A stretch of DNA of 56,016 nt from Methylococcaceae bacterium (GCA_006844585.1 SPJM01000249.1:1-56016); one strand, 5' to 3'; positions 18,725 through 26,606 are shown, counted from the first letter of the stretch. Numbers and translations: made by a program. The notes: generated by a model not told the origin, from the letters alone.

Positions 18725-18748
18725 GCGCATTTGCTTTGATATTATTAT
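18720..18748 (+). promoter_or_regulatory. Predicted promoter of the WYL regulator gene
   Basis: TTGACG (18720-18725), 17-base spacer, TATTAT (18743-18748). A TATAAT at 18746-18751 is also present but with a 20-base spacer. Expected start near 18755, about 45 bases before the ATG. Confidence 0.55.
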
Positions 18749-18799
18749 AATCGCCGTCTAAATATAACCCATTTAGGGATAGTCAAAGGTACCGGTTCA

Positions 18800-19690
18800 A
18801 TGTCCCAGAATTTATTAAAAAATATCAGTCAGGCACAGCAAGAAAGGTTGTTTCATATAGATTTCAAACTACGTTTTTTAGGCTCAATTAATAGGAATGA
18901 TCTTATTTCCCGTTTTGGTATAAAAGCCGCTGCCGCGACCAGAGATATTGCACTGTATAAAGAGACTGCTCCTAACAATCTTTATTATGATACTAAAGCG
19001 AAATCCTATAACCAATCTGATATGTTTTCGCCTCTTTTTAGCTACCCTGAAAATCAAGCGCTTTCGGGCTTATGTTGTGGTTTAGGTGATGACCATGTAT
19101 TGGACAAAGTATCTCTTATTTCCTCAGCGTCACCAACACAGCTCAATCATCCTAATCTCGATAGACTTGCTTTAATCACCCAAGCAATTCACCAGAAAAG
19201 AATATTGAAAATAAATTATCACTCGCTTTCCAGCGGCCAAAGCACTCGTGAGATAGTGCCTTTTGCCTTAGTTGATAACGGGTTGCGCTGGCATGTTAGA
19301 GCTTTTGACCGTAAGCGAGAACGCTTTACAGACTTTGTTATCAATCGCATAGCCAGGCTTAAAATAATGAATGGCGATATTCCCAAACAACAAACTCAGG
19401 AAGCTGATATTCAATGGAACCGTATAGTTGAAATGCACATTGTTCCACACCCGCGTTTAAGTTATCCAAAAACTATAGAAATTGAATATGCAATGGAAAA
19501 TGGTTTATTAATAATTCAAGTACGGGCAGCAGTCGCGGGTTATGTACTACGAAGATGGAATGTTGACTGTTCTCAAGCGCATACGCTAACTACACCTGAA
19601 ATTCACTTGTGGTTGAAAAATCAACAAACACTCTACAATGTTGATAACTTAAGCATTGCTCCCGGTTATCAATTAAATGAAGATTGCTAA
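18800..19690 (+). CDS. WYL-domain transcriptional regulator of the CapW/BrxR type
   Basis: A 296-residue regulator. Residues 1-85 form a winged helix-turn-helix (ERLFHIDFKLRFLGSINRNDLISRFGIKAAAATRDI, then a short 'LYYDTKAKSYNQ' wing). The WYL domain is at about 125-200 (IHQKRILKINYHSLSSGQSTREIVPFALVDNGLRWHVRAFDRKRERFTDFVINRI), and a C-terminal WCX-like region follows. This three-part form is that of BrxR/CapW repressors, which dimerise on palindromes upstream of defence operons and release them when the WYL domain senses a signal. It is divergent from jetABCD across 309 bases holding two palindromes that overlap both promoters. The inference is that it represses itself and the Wadjet operon. 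Only a weak ribosome-binding site is visible. Confidence 0.88.
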   Translation: MSQNLLKNISQAQQERLFHIDFKLRFLGSINRNDLISRFGIKAAAATRDIALYKETAPNNLYYDTKAKSYNQSDMFSPLFSYPENQALSGLCCGLGDDHVLDKVSLISSASPTQLNHPNLDRLALITQAIHQKRILKINYHSLSSGQSTREIVPFALVDNGLRWHVRAFDRKRERFTDFVINRIARLKIMNGDIPKQQTQEADIQWNRIVEMHIVPHPRLSYPKTIEIEYAMENGLLIIQVRAAVAGYVLRRWNVDCSQAHTLTTPEIHLWLKNQQTLYNVDNLSIAPGYQLNEDC

Positions 19691-19800
19691 AATTATTAAG
19701 AGGAAAAACAGATCCTGAAAAAGTTAAAAATACGGTAATTACTCAGCGTAATTTAAATAACAAAAATAATTTAATATCAGTTACTTACGCAATAAGTGCA

Positions 19801-19818
19801 TGTGACATGGATGTCACA
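19801..19818. repeat. Perfect 8-base inverted repeat
   Basis: TGTGACAT-GG-ATGTCACA lies in the 315-base gap between the WYL regulator and mazE. It looks like a CRP box but has eight rather than six central bases. It is followed by GCCTACATGGATGTA, a short motif related to the GCCTACATCCATGTAGGC palindrome at 43114-43131. Confidence 0.6.
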
Positions 19819-19967
19819 TTCAAGCCTACATGGATGTATTTACGGCGTCTTCTGGAGTAAATAACTGATAATAAATGTCAAAATACACTGGGTAGTTACA
19901 AAGTCAAAACCCTCAAACTTAAAGATCCAATTTACTACAAAAAAACTTGTTAACTGCAAAACTCAGC

Positions 19968-19985
19968 GTTATATTTTAGTATAAC
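19968..19985. promoter_or_regulatory. Likely autoregulatory operator of the mazEF-like pair
   Basis: GTTATA-TTTTAG-TATAAC is a perfect six-base inverted repeat ending 20 bases before the mazE ATG, and it contains -10-like TATA sequences. Antitoxins of this family bind palindromes over their own promoter. Confidence 0.5.
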
Positions 19986-20005
19986 ATTTTTGGTCGGAGA
20001 TAAAA

Positions 20006-20260
20006 ATGACACAAGTAGTAATAAGACAGTCGGGTGGCGCTAATATTATTAGTATTCCAAAAGTCATCCTTAGAACTTTAGCGTTAGACACTGGGTCAGC
20101 TTTAGACTTATCTATTAAAGATAACAAAATAATTTTAACGCCTATTAAAGAAAATTTGACCTTAGAAGCGGTTTTAGAAGGAAGCCCTAAATCAGCGCTG
20201 AAGTTAACTGAAGAAGACCTGCAATGGCTGAATAGACCGTCTATTGGGAAAGAAATTTGA
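20006..20260 (+). CDS. mazE: MazE-like antitoxin (AbrB/SpoVT fold)
   Basis: An 84-residue protein. The N-terminal half is a swapped-hairpin AbrB-type DNA-binding domain (VVIRQSGGANIISIPKVILRTLALDTGSALDLSIKDNKIILTPI). The C-terminal 35 residues are acidic and probably unfolded until bound to the toxin (LEAVLEGSPKSALKLTEEDLQWL), as in MazE. It should neutralise the toxin encoded next and repress their common promoter. Ribosome-binding site GGAG lies ten bases before the ATG. Its stop overlaps the toxin start (TGATG), a classic coupling for toxin-antitoxin pairs. It is part of the defence island next to Wadjet. Confidence 0.9.
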   Translation: MTQVVIRQSGGANIISIPKVILRTLALDTGSALDLSIKDNKIILTPIKENLTLEAVLEGSPKSALKLTEEDLQWLNRPSIGKEI

Positions 20261-20592
20261 TGACTTATATTCCCGACCAAGGTGATATCGTTTTGCTAAC
20301 TTTCGATCCAAGTAGTGGTAAAGAGATTATGAAGCGAAGGCCTGCATATGTAATTTCCAGAAAAACTTTCAATGAACACACTGATCTAGCGATTGTTGCG
20401 CCAATCTCAAGTACGGTGAGAGGTATAAAATTAGAAGTTATTTTACCTGAGAAGTTAAAAACAAAAGGGGCGGTTTTAGTACATCAATTAAAATCACTAG
20501 ATTTCTACGAACGAGAGATTCAATTTATAGAAAAAATGATGCAGAAAGAAATTGAAGAAATCAAAGTGCTTGCCAAATTATTGATAAAGTAG
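20260..20592 (+). CDS. mazF: MazF/PemK-like endoribonuclease toxin
   Basis: A 110-residue toxin: YIPDQGDIVLLTFDPSSGKEIMKRRPAYVISRKTFNE, LAIVAPISSTVRG, then VLVHQLKSLDFYER. The order G-DIV-L-FDP..G.E...RRPA.V.S is the signature of MazF/ChpB/PemK mRNA interferases, including the Arg-Pro before the beta strand and a conserved Thr/Ser in 'PISST'. It cleaves RNA at short motifs, and the specificity cannot be read from the sequence. A TTG in frame at 20257 is possible, but ATG at 20260 in the TGATG overlap is the better start. Family-typical length with no damage. Confidence 0.9.
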   Translation: MTYIPDQGDIVLLTFDPSSGKEIMKRRPAYVISRKTFNEHTDLAIVAPISSTVRGIKLEVILPEKLKTKGAVLVHQLKSLDFYEREIQFIEKMMQKEIEEIKVLAKLLIK

Positions 20593-20770
20593 GAAAGAAA
20601 CGATGATGTTTCCAATAATCAGGTCCAATAATACCCCCACACAAAAAAAACCAGCTACAAACCCTTTAAGCATCAAGATTTGATAAGGTTTTATGCATCA
20701 TTGTTTGGTATCCTAGCGCGCTGATTGATACTTTTTGTAATTAGCCCTGTTTCCATCCTCATAAATACTC

Positions 20771-23167
20771 ATGGAAGAACATTTTCACGCAGAATTTTAC
20801 GGTTTTACCATTGACTCTGAACAAGGCTTGAGCTTTGCAGGGAAAACCGTGGAATTAAGGCCTAAAGAATTCCAGATGTTGCTGCTGTTGGTGCGACGCG
20901 CCGGCGCCAGAGTTTCTAAAGAAGAACTGATCAAGCACGTCTGGAACAGTGCGCCGACTTCTGACGAAAGCATTTCCCGTTGTTTATCGGTGCTGAAATC
21001 GACTTTACGCAAGGTCAGCCCCGGAACGGAATTACTGATTAAAACCGAATACGGACAGGGTTATCGTTTTATCGGCGAAATCGGTAAACCGGCCACGCTG
21101 GTCAATGAAGAAAACTTCTTCCTATTAATCAACGCCACCCGCAATATTATTATCTTAAAGGATGATCAAAATCGTTGGCAAATCGCCAATAATGCTTGTT
21201 TGCAATTATTCGATTTAATGGGCAAGGCTTGGCAAGGGAAAACCAGCGCCGAATTAGCTCAAATCTGCAATCCAAATTGGCAAGATCATTTTGAATGCGG
21301 CTATCTGGCGGATGAACAAACCTGGGAAAGAGGCGATGTAGTCGAATACACCATCCAAAAAGCCAATGATCCGAATAACCCTGAGCACTTCGACCGAGCT
21401 TTTGAAATTACAAAAACGCCGATCTTTGAGCCTAATGGCAATCGTAAAGCTTTAATCGTTTTAGGACAGGAAATCACCGACAAATTAGAAAATGAACGCC
21501 ACGCCTTGTTAATGCATAAAGTATTGTCTAATAGCGATGAAGCTGTTTTAATTTGCGATCAGCTCAATAACATCGTTTACGCCAATACCGCATTCACCAA
21601 TATCACCGGCTATACCATGCAGGAAGTCCGTGGCAAGAATCCGCGTTTATTGGCTTCCGGTCGGCATGATAAAATTTTTTTTCAAAAGATGTGGCGACAA
21701 ATAAACAGTGATGGCAACTGGTTTGGCGAAATCTGGGATAAACGTAAAAACGGCGAAATCTATTTAAAATGGTTGAATATCAGCACGGTTCATGAAAACA
21801 ACGGCGCCCTTGCTAACTATGTCGGCATTTTTAGCGATATCACTCAGAAAAAAGCCGATGAAGCCATGCTTTCCTTTTTGGCCTATCACGACCCGCTAAC
21901 GCAACTGCCTAACCGATTACTGCTGCGTGACCGTTATCATCAAGCGCTTAATCTGGCCCATCGCCATCAACAAGGCTCATTGGCCCTGCTCTATTTAGAC
22001 CTGGATCAATTTAAAAACATTAATGACACTTTAGGGCATGAAATCGGTGATCGATTATTAATTGCCGTTGCTAAACGATTGGAAACCAACGTGCGTGAAA
22101 TCGACACGGTTAGTCGCATAGGCGGCGATGAATTCGTTATCATTTTAACGGAAATGCCCGACAGCCAAAGTATCGCGATGGTCGCGCAAAAAATCCTCGG
22201 TCATTTGGCGGAAAATTACGAAATTGATGATTATAATCTGACCACTACAATCAGCATCGGGATAACCATTTGCAGTAAAAACAATGAAGATTTCGATGCT
22301 TTACTGAGTCAAGCCGACGCCGCCATGTATCACGCCAAAAACAGCGGTCGCAATACTTATCGATTTTATACCGATCAAATGACCACCGATTCTCTGCAAC
22401 AACTTCAGGTGAGAATCGAATTAGCCGAGGCCATCAATAAAGAGCAGTTTATGCTCTATTATCAACCTCAATTTGATCTCCATCATGCCCGCCTGGTGGG
22501 GCTGGAAGCTTTAATACGCTGGAACCACCCTGAAAAAGGGATTATTACGCCTGATAAATTCATCAATATCGCCGAAACCACCGGTCAAATCGTACCCATC
22601 GGCGAATGGGCGATCAGCGAGGCTTGCCGTCAAGCGAAAGAATGGCAAGTTCAAGGTTATGAGCCGATTAAAATAGCGGTTAATTTATCTTCCTTACATT
22701 TTAAACGCGGCGATATTATCAAAATGATGACCGATTTAACGGATCGCCATCAAATAGATCCGAAGTTTCTGGAATTGGAGCTGACCGAGTCGGTTTTGCT
22801 CAACGATGTCGATTACATTTTGGATATCATGAAAAAATTCAGAAATCTGCGTTTTACGTTGACTATCGATGATTTTGGATCGGGTTATTCCAGTTTGGCG
22901 GTTTTAAAACGCTTCAGGGTGGACAAATTAAAAATTGACAACTCTTTCGTGCAAAATCTGGAAGTAGACCGACATGATTTGGCGATTATTCGTTCAGTGG
23001 TGCAACTCGCCAACGGTTTTGACATGAAAACCATTGCTGAAGGAATAGAGACCGCCGGGCAACTGGAAATCTTACGCCGCGAAGGATGCCATGAAGGTCA
23101 GGGTTACTATTTTAAGCATCCGCTCAACGCTGTACAAATCAGTCGAGAAGTACTCACCTTGGGCTAA
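20771..23167 (+). CDS. Winged-helix-PAS-PAS-GGDEF-EAL protein
   Basis: A 798-residue soluble protein. Residues 10-100 are an OmpR/PhoB-type winged helix (VELRPKEFQMLLLLVRRAG, SISRCLSVLKSTLRK, TEYGQGYRFIG) but with no receiver domain before it. Two PAS domains follow (about 115-235 and 245-365). The GGDEF domain has an intact active site (G451, RIGGDEF) and an intact inhibitory RxxD site five residues upstream (REID). The EAL domain has E579 (LEALIRWNHP), NLSSLHF, ELTES, DDFGSGYSSL and KIDNSFV, so both cyclase and phosphodiesterase activity are possible. The DNA-binding head suggests that c-di-GMP metabolism is tied to promoter binding. It stands alone, with no membrane segment; the start at 20771 has no clear ribosome-binding site. 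Confidence 0.9.
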   Translation: MEEHFHAEFYGFTIDSEQGLSFAGKTVELRPKEFQMLLLLVRRAGARVSKEELIKHVWNSAPTSDESISRCLSVLKSTLRKVSPGTELLIKTEYGQGYRFIGEIGKPATLVNEENFFLLINATRNIIILKDDQNRWQIANNACLQLFDLMGKAWQGKTSAELAQICNPNWQDHFECGYLADEQTWERGDVVEYTIQKANDPNNPEHFDRAFEITKTPIFEPNGNRKALIVLGQEITDKLENERHALLMHKVLSNSDEAVLICDQLNNIVYANTAFTNITGYTMQEVRGKNPRLLASGRHDKIFFQKMWRQINSDGNWFGEIWDKRKNGEIYLKWLNISTVHENNGALANYVGIFSDITQKKADEAMLSFLAYHDPLTQLPNRLLLRDRYHQALNLAHRHQQGSLALLYLDLDQFKNINDTLGHEIGDRLLIAVAKRLETNVREIDTVSRIGGDEFVIILTEMPDSQSIAMVAQKILGHLAENYEIDDYNLTTTISIGITICSKNNEDFDALLSQADAAMYHAKNSGRNTYRFYTDQMTTDSLQQLQVRIELAEAINKEQFMLYYQPQFDLHHARLVGLEALIRWNHPEKGIITPDKFINIAETTGQIVPIGEWAISEACRQAKEWQVQGYEPIKIAVNLSSLHFKRGDIIKMMTDLTDRHQIDPKFLELELTESVLLNDVDYILDIMKKFRNLRFTLTIDDFGSGYSSLAVLKRFRVDKLKIDNSFVQNLEVDRHDLAIIRSVVQLANGFDMKTIAEGIETAGQLEILRREGCHEGQGYYFKHPLNAVQISREVLTLG

Positions 23168-23327
23168 GGAACGTGAATTTTATAACCTCCGAATCTGACT
23201 GGTCTTTCTGTCCATCTTCGGCGTTGCGGAAACAGTTGCATAGCTTGCTATGCGCCTGTTTCCGCGCCTTGAATATGAACAGAAATCCTGCGCCAGTTTC
23301 GGATGTTATTTTATCCCCGTTCCTAAG
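23164..23327. repeat. Large palindromic intergenic repeat, copy 1
   Basis: Imperfect outer arms (CTAAGGAACG ... CGTTCCTAAG, with TCCGAA...CTG further in) enclose a core hairpin of 40 bases at 23226-23265 in which GCGGAAACAG pairs with CTGTTTCCGC and GCATAGC with GCTATGC. A relative lies at 42984-43192 with the same outer arms, the GCGCAGGATTT and CAAGGCGC blocks and a 40-base core. It begins at the stop codon of the GGDEF-EAL gene, so it may form the 3' end of its transcript. No transposase is inside. Confidence 0.75.
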
Positions 23328-23395
23328 GCAATACTTTTCTGACTCCGAATTTTAGGCTTCTAAGCCTACGCTGAATTTGCTCTGCAATGCGTTTA

Positions 23396-24358
23396 TTAAA
23401 CATTATAAGGCGCTGAAATCCAATCTCTTAACACCGCCTCATCGCGTTTCGGCAAATAGGCGAAATCGCCGGTAATATCTTTATACACAGCTTCCCCACT
23501 ATGCGGCGATACCAGCTTGCCTTTCACCATATAAAAATACCAGGCGAAAGTATAACCGGCTTGCCGGTCAAAGCGACCTAACAAAGTATTCAATGTATTG
23601 CCTTGTTTACCGACCAAATCCTCCAAATGCGGTAATTTCTGCGCTTGAATATTAATAATTTCCGCATTAATAATTTGTTCGCCGTAACGACCGGTGTGCT
23701 GATAGGGCCTGATTATCCAGTCGCGGCAAAATTTATGCGTCCCCGCCGTACTCCGATTCCAATCATCCATAAAACGTTGCACTGAATGCTCTTCGTTATG
23801 AGATTGATTCAAGGTCTCCATAAATAAGGAAATATCGGTTTTCCGCCGGTATTGATAACGCGATTGTCCGAAATTATAGCTTTCGATGGCCGCGGGATTC
23901 AACGGATCAACTAAATCTTCCAAATCTTCGGGCAAGTCATCCTCATTCACCATCAGTCGATCAGAAACCTCATGGGTTTTATCGACCTCAATCAAAATAA
24001 AATCTTCCGCCCGCTCGCCGGTTTCAACAACAAAATATAGCGTACGTCCGGTTTGCTTAGTGGCGATAAATTGTTTTTCCAAGGCGTAATCAATTAAAGT
24101 CTGTAGATTCTGGCCGCATTCCAGATAAGTTCTTTCCACCCATTCGCTCAAATCATTGGCGACCCTGTTGCCCTGTTTATCCACCACGCCGCCGATGCGA
24201 TACCATTCGTCGCCGGTTCTGGCTAAACTCACGCTGACATCTCCGGCCAATTCTTGTATTTTGGACAATAGATTTATATCGTCTTTGACCGGTATGATTT
24301 TTTTGCAAAGTTCATCAATTTGTTGACCGTTTAATGAAAGTAATGCTGAAGTCATCAT
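23396..24358 (-). CDS. Uncharacterised nif-operon protein, 320 residues
   Basis: I do not recognise a named family. The protein is soluble and acidic, with no cysteine motif, no Walker motif and no signal peptide. Visible blocks are 'EWYRIGGVVDKQGNRVANDLSEWVE', a beta-rich middle 'LYFVVETGERAEDFILIEVDKTHEVSDRLM', and an Arg/Tyr-rich part 'YRRKTDISLFMETLNQSH' followed by 'HKFCRDWIIRPYQHTGRYGEQIINAEIIN'. It starts 18 bases after the LRV gene and is the last gene of the nif operon, so it should be made under nitrogen-fixing conditions. A role in nitrogenase maturation, protection or regulation is inference from position only. Two ATGs are adjacent at the start (24358, 24355). Confidence 0.8.
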   Translation of the reverse strand: MMTSALLSLNGQQIDELCKKIIPVKDDINLLSKIQELAGDVSVSLARTGDEWYRIGGVVDKQGNRVANDLSEWVERTYLECGQNLQTLIDYALEKQFIATKQTGRTLYFVVETGERAEDFILIEVDKTHEVSDRLMVNEDDLPEDLEDLVDPLNPAAIESYNFGQSRYQYRRKTDISLFMETLNQSHNEEHSVQRFMDDWNRSTAGTHKFCRDWIIRPYQHTGRYGEQIINAEIINIQAQKLPHLEDLVGKQGNTLNTLLGRFDRQAGYTFAWYFYMVKGKLVSPHSGEAVYKDITGDFAYLPKRDEAVLRDWISAPYNV

Positions 24359-24376
24359 ATTCTTTATAGCCCTATC

Positions 24377-25114
24377 TTATATTTTTAATCTCTGCCTGGC
24401 TAAGTCGCGGATGTCCGCTTCACTATCTTCCAACAGACAATGCAAAGCCGATGTCGGCGCATGAATAGCGGCGGTATACCTAACCATCCAATCAGGGTCC
24501 TGAAGGAATTCCGCCGCTTCCTCATCGGAAATGCGTTCGGCGACAATTTTTCGCACTTCAGGAGCAGAATCCCCTTTCATAAGTCCCAAACTGACTTCCG
24601 GCAATCTTTCCACAACCACTTTCCGCACCTGCAAATCAGGATCTTTAATAAAACGAAATAAGCGCCCAATTTGCAATCTCTTGGCGACTGTTAACCTGAC
24701 GATATAATCTTCATCATCGGCCAATAATTCCAGACTTTCCTGACCAATGCGGTCGGCCACCGTCATTCTGACCTCTCGATCCGGGTCATTGATAAAATGA
24801 GTTAATTGATGAGCCGGTAAACGATAAACCACCGCCCTTCTCACCACTTCGTCAGGATCATCCATCACCACGCTTAACGCCGACAGTGGCGAATAACGCA
24901 CGGCAATCGCCCGTCGCTCCCAAAAAGCATCGGTTAAATAGAGTTGCGCATATTCCGGGTTAATGCGAAAAAAACGATCAATTTGGCGCCCGCTTTCCAC
25001 TAATATGCAAGTATCTCCGGGCATGCATCGTCCGCACAACAATGTTTTATTTCTAAATCGGCATACACTGCAATCCGCATAGGGCGCTGAAACAGTTGAA
25101 TCAGTCATAAGCAA
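24377..25114 (-). CDS. LRV (leucine-rich repeat variant) iron-sulphur protein
   Basis: A 245-residue protein. The N-terminal cluster domain has Cys in the order C-x2-C-x8-C-x2-C-x5-C (DCSVCRFRN..LCGRCMPGDTC), expected to bind a [4Fe-4S] cluster. The rest is a run of about eight 24-residue LRV helical repeats with the pattern 'lL..D.d..VR..vA.rl' (for example DDEDYIVRLTVAKRL, DPDLQVRKVVVERL, DPDWMVRYTAAIHAP). The archetype is the LRV protein encoded in the Azotobacter vinelandii nif region. The function is unproven; a scaffold or redox-sensing interaction role is usually proposed. It sits four bases after the gene at 25118. An internal ATG at 25108 is an alternative start. Confidence 0.88.
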   Translation of the reverse strand: MLMTDSTVSAPYADCSVCRFRNKTLLCGRCMPGDTCILVESGRQIDRFFRINPEYAQLYLTDAFWERRAIAVRYSPLSALSVVMDDPDEVVRRAVVYRLPAHQLTHFINDPDREVRMTVADRIGQESLELLADDEDYIVRLTVAKRLQIGRLFRFIKDPDLQVRKVVVERLPEVSLGLMKGDSAPEVRKIVAERISDEEAAEFLQDPDWMVRYTAAIHAPTSALHCLLEDSEADIRDLARQRLKI

Positions 25115-25117
25115 ATA

Positions 25118-25384
25118 TCAATCTTGATATATTTCGGCGATTACGATTCCGGTTGCATTTTCCTTATCATTGGTTAAACACAAACAGTGATCGCGTCCAT
25201 CTATCAGATATAGATTAAAATCTTCAGCGCATACTATCGGTTCGTTATTGGGAATATCGTCATCATTACAATAGGTAAAATGAATCTTTTGATATTCCGT
25301 TCTCAATTCAGTGAGCAGAGATTCATCCACGCCTGCCGCGATAATTTTTTGTTTAATTTCATCCAATAAGTTTTCGCTAATCAT
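25118..25384 (-). CDS. Small nif-operon protein, 88 residues
   Basis: A small acidic protein (LLDEIKQKIIAAGVDESLLTELRTEYQKIHFTYCNDDDIPNNEPI, then VCAEDFNLYLIDGRDHCLCLTNDKENATGIVIAEI). I recall similar short uncharacterised proteins next to nifY or nifX in proteobacterial nif clusters, but cannot name the family with certainty. The fold looks mixed: N-terminal helices, then a short beta sheet. It has three Cys (in TYCND, VCAED and CLC) that do not form a standard cluster motif. Its ATG overlaps the nifY stop (ATGA) and the LRV gene follows four bases on, so it is embedded in the operon and is surely expressed. Confidence 0.82.
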   Translation of the reverse strand: MISENLLDEIKQKIIAAGVDESLLTELRTEYQKIHFTYCNDDDIPNNEPIVCAEDFNLYLIDGRDHCLCLTNDKENATGIVIAEIYQD

Positions 25385-26103
25385 CTTGCCGATTCCTGTA
25401 AATTACGGTTATTAGAAAAGCTGCTTCCAAATCCCATCGCTTTGGCCAGCCAGGGAGGCGGAGAAGTTTGTAACACATATTGCAATTGCTCCAAGATCAA
25501 ATCAGTACGCGTCGCCTGAGAAAATTTGATCGGATGAACGCCCTGTTTAATCACTTTAGCGGCGGCCTGGCCGCCAATCGATAAACTGTACAACACTTGA
25601 CAATCATTGATTAAATCGGCTCGGAACACCTGTTTCTGTTCCGCTTTCATCATTTGCCTGGTTTCCGCCTTGCGTTTGGCCGATAATTGAATAATGTGCG
25701 GAGATACCTGATAAATATAAAAATAACGACAAGTGCTGAAATGGTCATCAATCAAACTGCCTTGTTGACTGGCAACCGCTACCCGGATCGCATTTTTCTC
25801 CGATTGTTCATTAACAATAATCGGTTCAGGCTGTTCATGAGTCAAACTCTGATTTGCAAAACTACGCTGCAAGATGTCTAGTGATTCACGGCAATCGGGC
25901 GATAATATTTGAGAGCCGCTCGTTTTCGATATGGCTTCGGCATATTGAGCAATAGAAAGCGTTTGAATTTTTTGCAATGTTAATGGATAACCCAAAACAG
26001 TCATTAAAGTTTGCACTAATTGTTTGGGTTGGGTATCGGGCAGCGCTTTCGCCGCCAGCCCGATCGCCAGCGCCAGTTCCCGTGATAAAGCGGACTGGCT
26101 CAT
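25381..26103 (-). CDS. nifY: NifY/NafY-like dinitrogenase cofactor-binding protein
   Basis: A 240-residue protein of two parts. The N-terminal helical domain (ALSRELALAIGLAAKALPDTQPKQLVQTLMTVLGYPLTLQKIQTL) resembles the N-terminal domain of NifY/NafY that docks on apo-dinitrogenase. The C-terminal domain is of the dinitrogenase iron-molybdenum cofactor type: IRVAVASQQGSLIDDHFSTCRYFYIYQVSP, CQVLYSLSIGGQAAAKVIKQGVHPIKF. NifX, NifY, NafY and the NifB C-terminus share that domain, which binds FeMo-co or NifB-co. The His in DDHF is the expected cofactor-contact position. It sits four bases after the ferredoxin gene and overlaps the next gene by four bases. NifX is the alternative name, but the N-terminal domain favours NifY. 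Confidence 0.85.
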   Translation of the reverse strand: MSQSALSRELALAIGLAAKALPDTQPKQLVQTLMTVLGYPLTLQKIQTLSIAQYAEAISKTSGSQILSPDCRESLDILQRSFANQSLTHEQPEPIIVNEQSEKNAIRVAVASQQGSLIDDHFSTCRYFYIYQVSPHIIQLSAKRKAETRQMMKAEQKQVFRADLINDCQVLYSLSIGGQAAAKVIKQGVHPIKFSQATRTDLILEQLQYVLQTSPPPWLAKAMGFGSSFSNNRNLQESAR

Positions 26104-26106
26104 TGT

Positions 26107-26307
26107 TCACGCCTCTAACGGTAAAATACAATTATCGATAGGACAGACGCGTACGCATTCAGGCGCATCAAAATCGCCTTCACATTCGGTACAGGTTTTT
26201 TTATCGATTTCAAATACGATGCTGCCTTCGGTAATGGAAGCGGTAGGACAAACCGGCTCGCAATCACCGCAAGAAATACATTCAGCTTCAACGATATATA
26301 AAGCCAT
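26107..26307 (-). CDS. 2[4Fe-4S] ferredoxin of the nif operon
   Basis: A 66-residue ferredoxin starting MALYIVEAECISCGDC. It has one classical motif, C-x2-C-x2-C-x3-CP (CISCGDCEPVCP), and one extended motif, C-x2-C-x8-C-x3-CP (CTECEGDFDAPECVRVCP). This arrangement is typical of nif-associated ferredoxins thought to deliver electrons to nitrogenase reductase or to cofactor assembly. The open frame runs back to 26379, but ATG at 26307 has a proper ribosome-binding site (GGAGA) eight bases upstream and gives the family's usual length. It lies 16 bases after nifT and three bases before nifY. Confidence 0.92.
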   Translation of the reverse strand: MALYIVEAECISCGDCEPVCPTASITEGSIVFEIDKKTCTECEGDFDAPECVRVCPIDNCILPLEA

Positions 26308-26323
26308 AATCAATCTCCAAAAA

Positions 26324-26533
26324 TTAAAGTCGTTTCGCGCGTAGAGTGATAGGAATTTTGGGGGGTTCCATCGGTTCAAAATAATAACGGGAGCCGTCGC
26401 CTAGCACGACTTCACCCCCCCACTTTTCAGGGCTATCAAATTCTAAAGACTCGACGGTTTCCTCAAGATCTTTTTTGGCGACATAGAATAACAATTTGCC
26501 ATCATCTCTATGTCTCAACATGATACTGGGCAT
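26324..26533 (-). CDS. nifT: NifT
   Basis: A 69-residue NifT/FixU protein: PSIMLRHRDDGKLLFYVAKKDLEETVESLEF, WGGEVVLGDGSRYYFEPM and the closing PPKIPITLRAKRL. It is colinear with NifT from other diazotrophs, which lies directly after nifK. It is not strictly required for nitrogen fixation; a minor role in maturation has been suggested. Ribosome-binding site AGGAGA lies upstream of the ATG at 26533, 73 bases after the nifK stop. Confidence 0.93.
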   Translation of the reverse strand: MPSIMLRHRDDGKLLFYVAKKDLEETVESLEFDSPEKWGGEVVLGDGSRYYFEPMEPPKIPITLRAKRL

Positions 26534-26606
26534 GTTAATCTCCTATATAAGGATGGCCAATGAACTTTATCCTGCCGATAAAGCCCACCAGCCAAAAATG
26601 TGAAAA

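Noticed and set aside
19801-19818. TGTGACATGGATGTCACA as a CRP box
   Set aside because: The half sites are separated by eight bases, where CRP needs six, and it is not placed at a promoter that I can identify.
23353-23368. TAGGCTT-CT-AAGCCTA as terminator of the nif operon
   Set aside because: The stem is perfect, but neither strand has a run of T after it, so terminator function is not supported.
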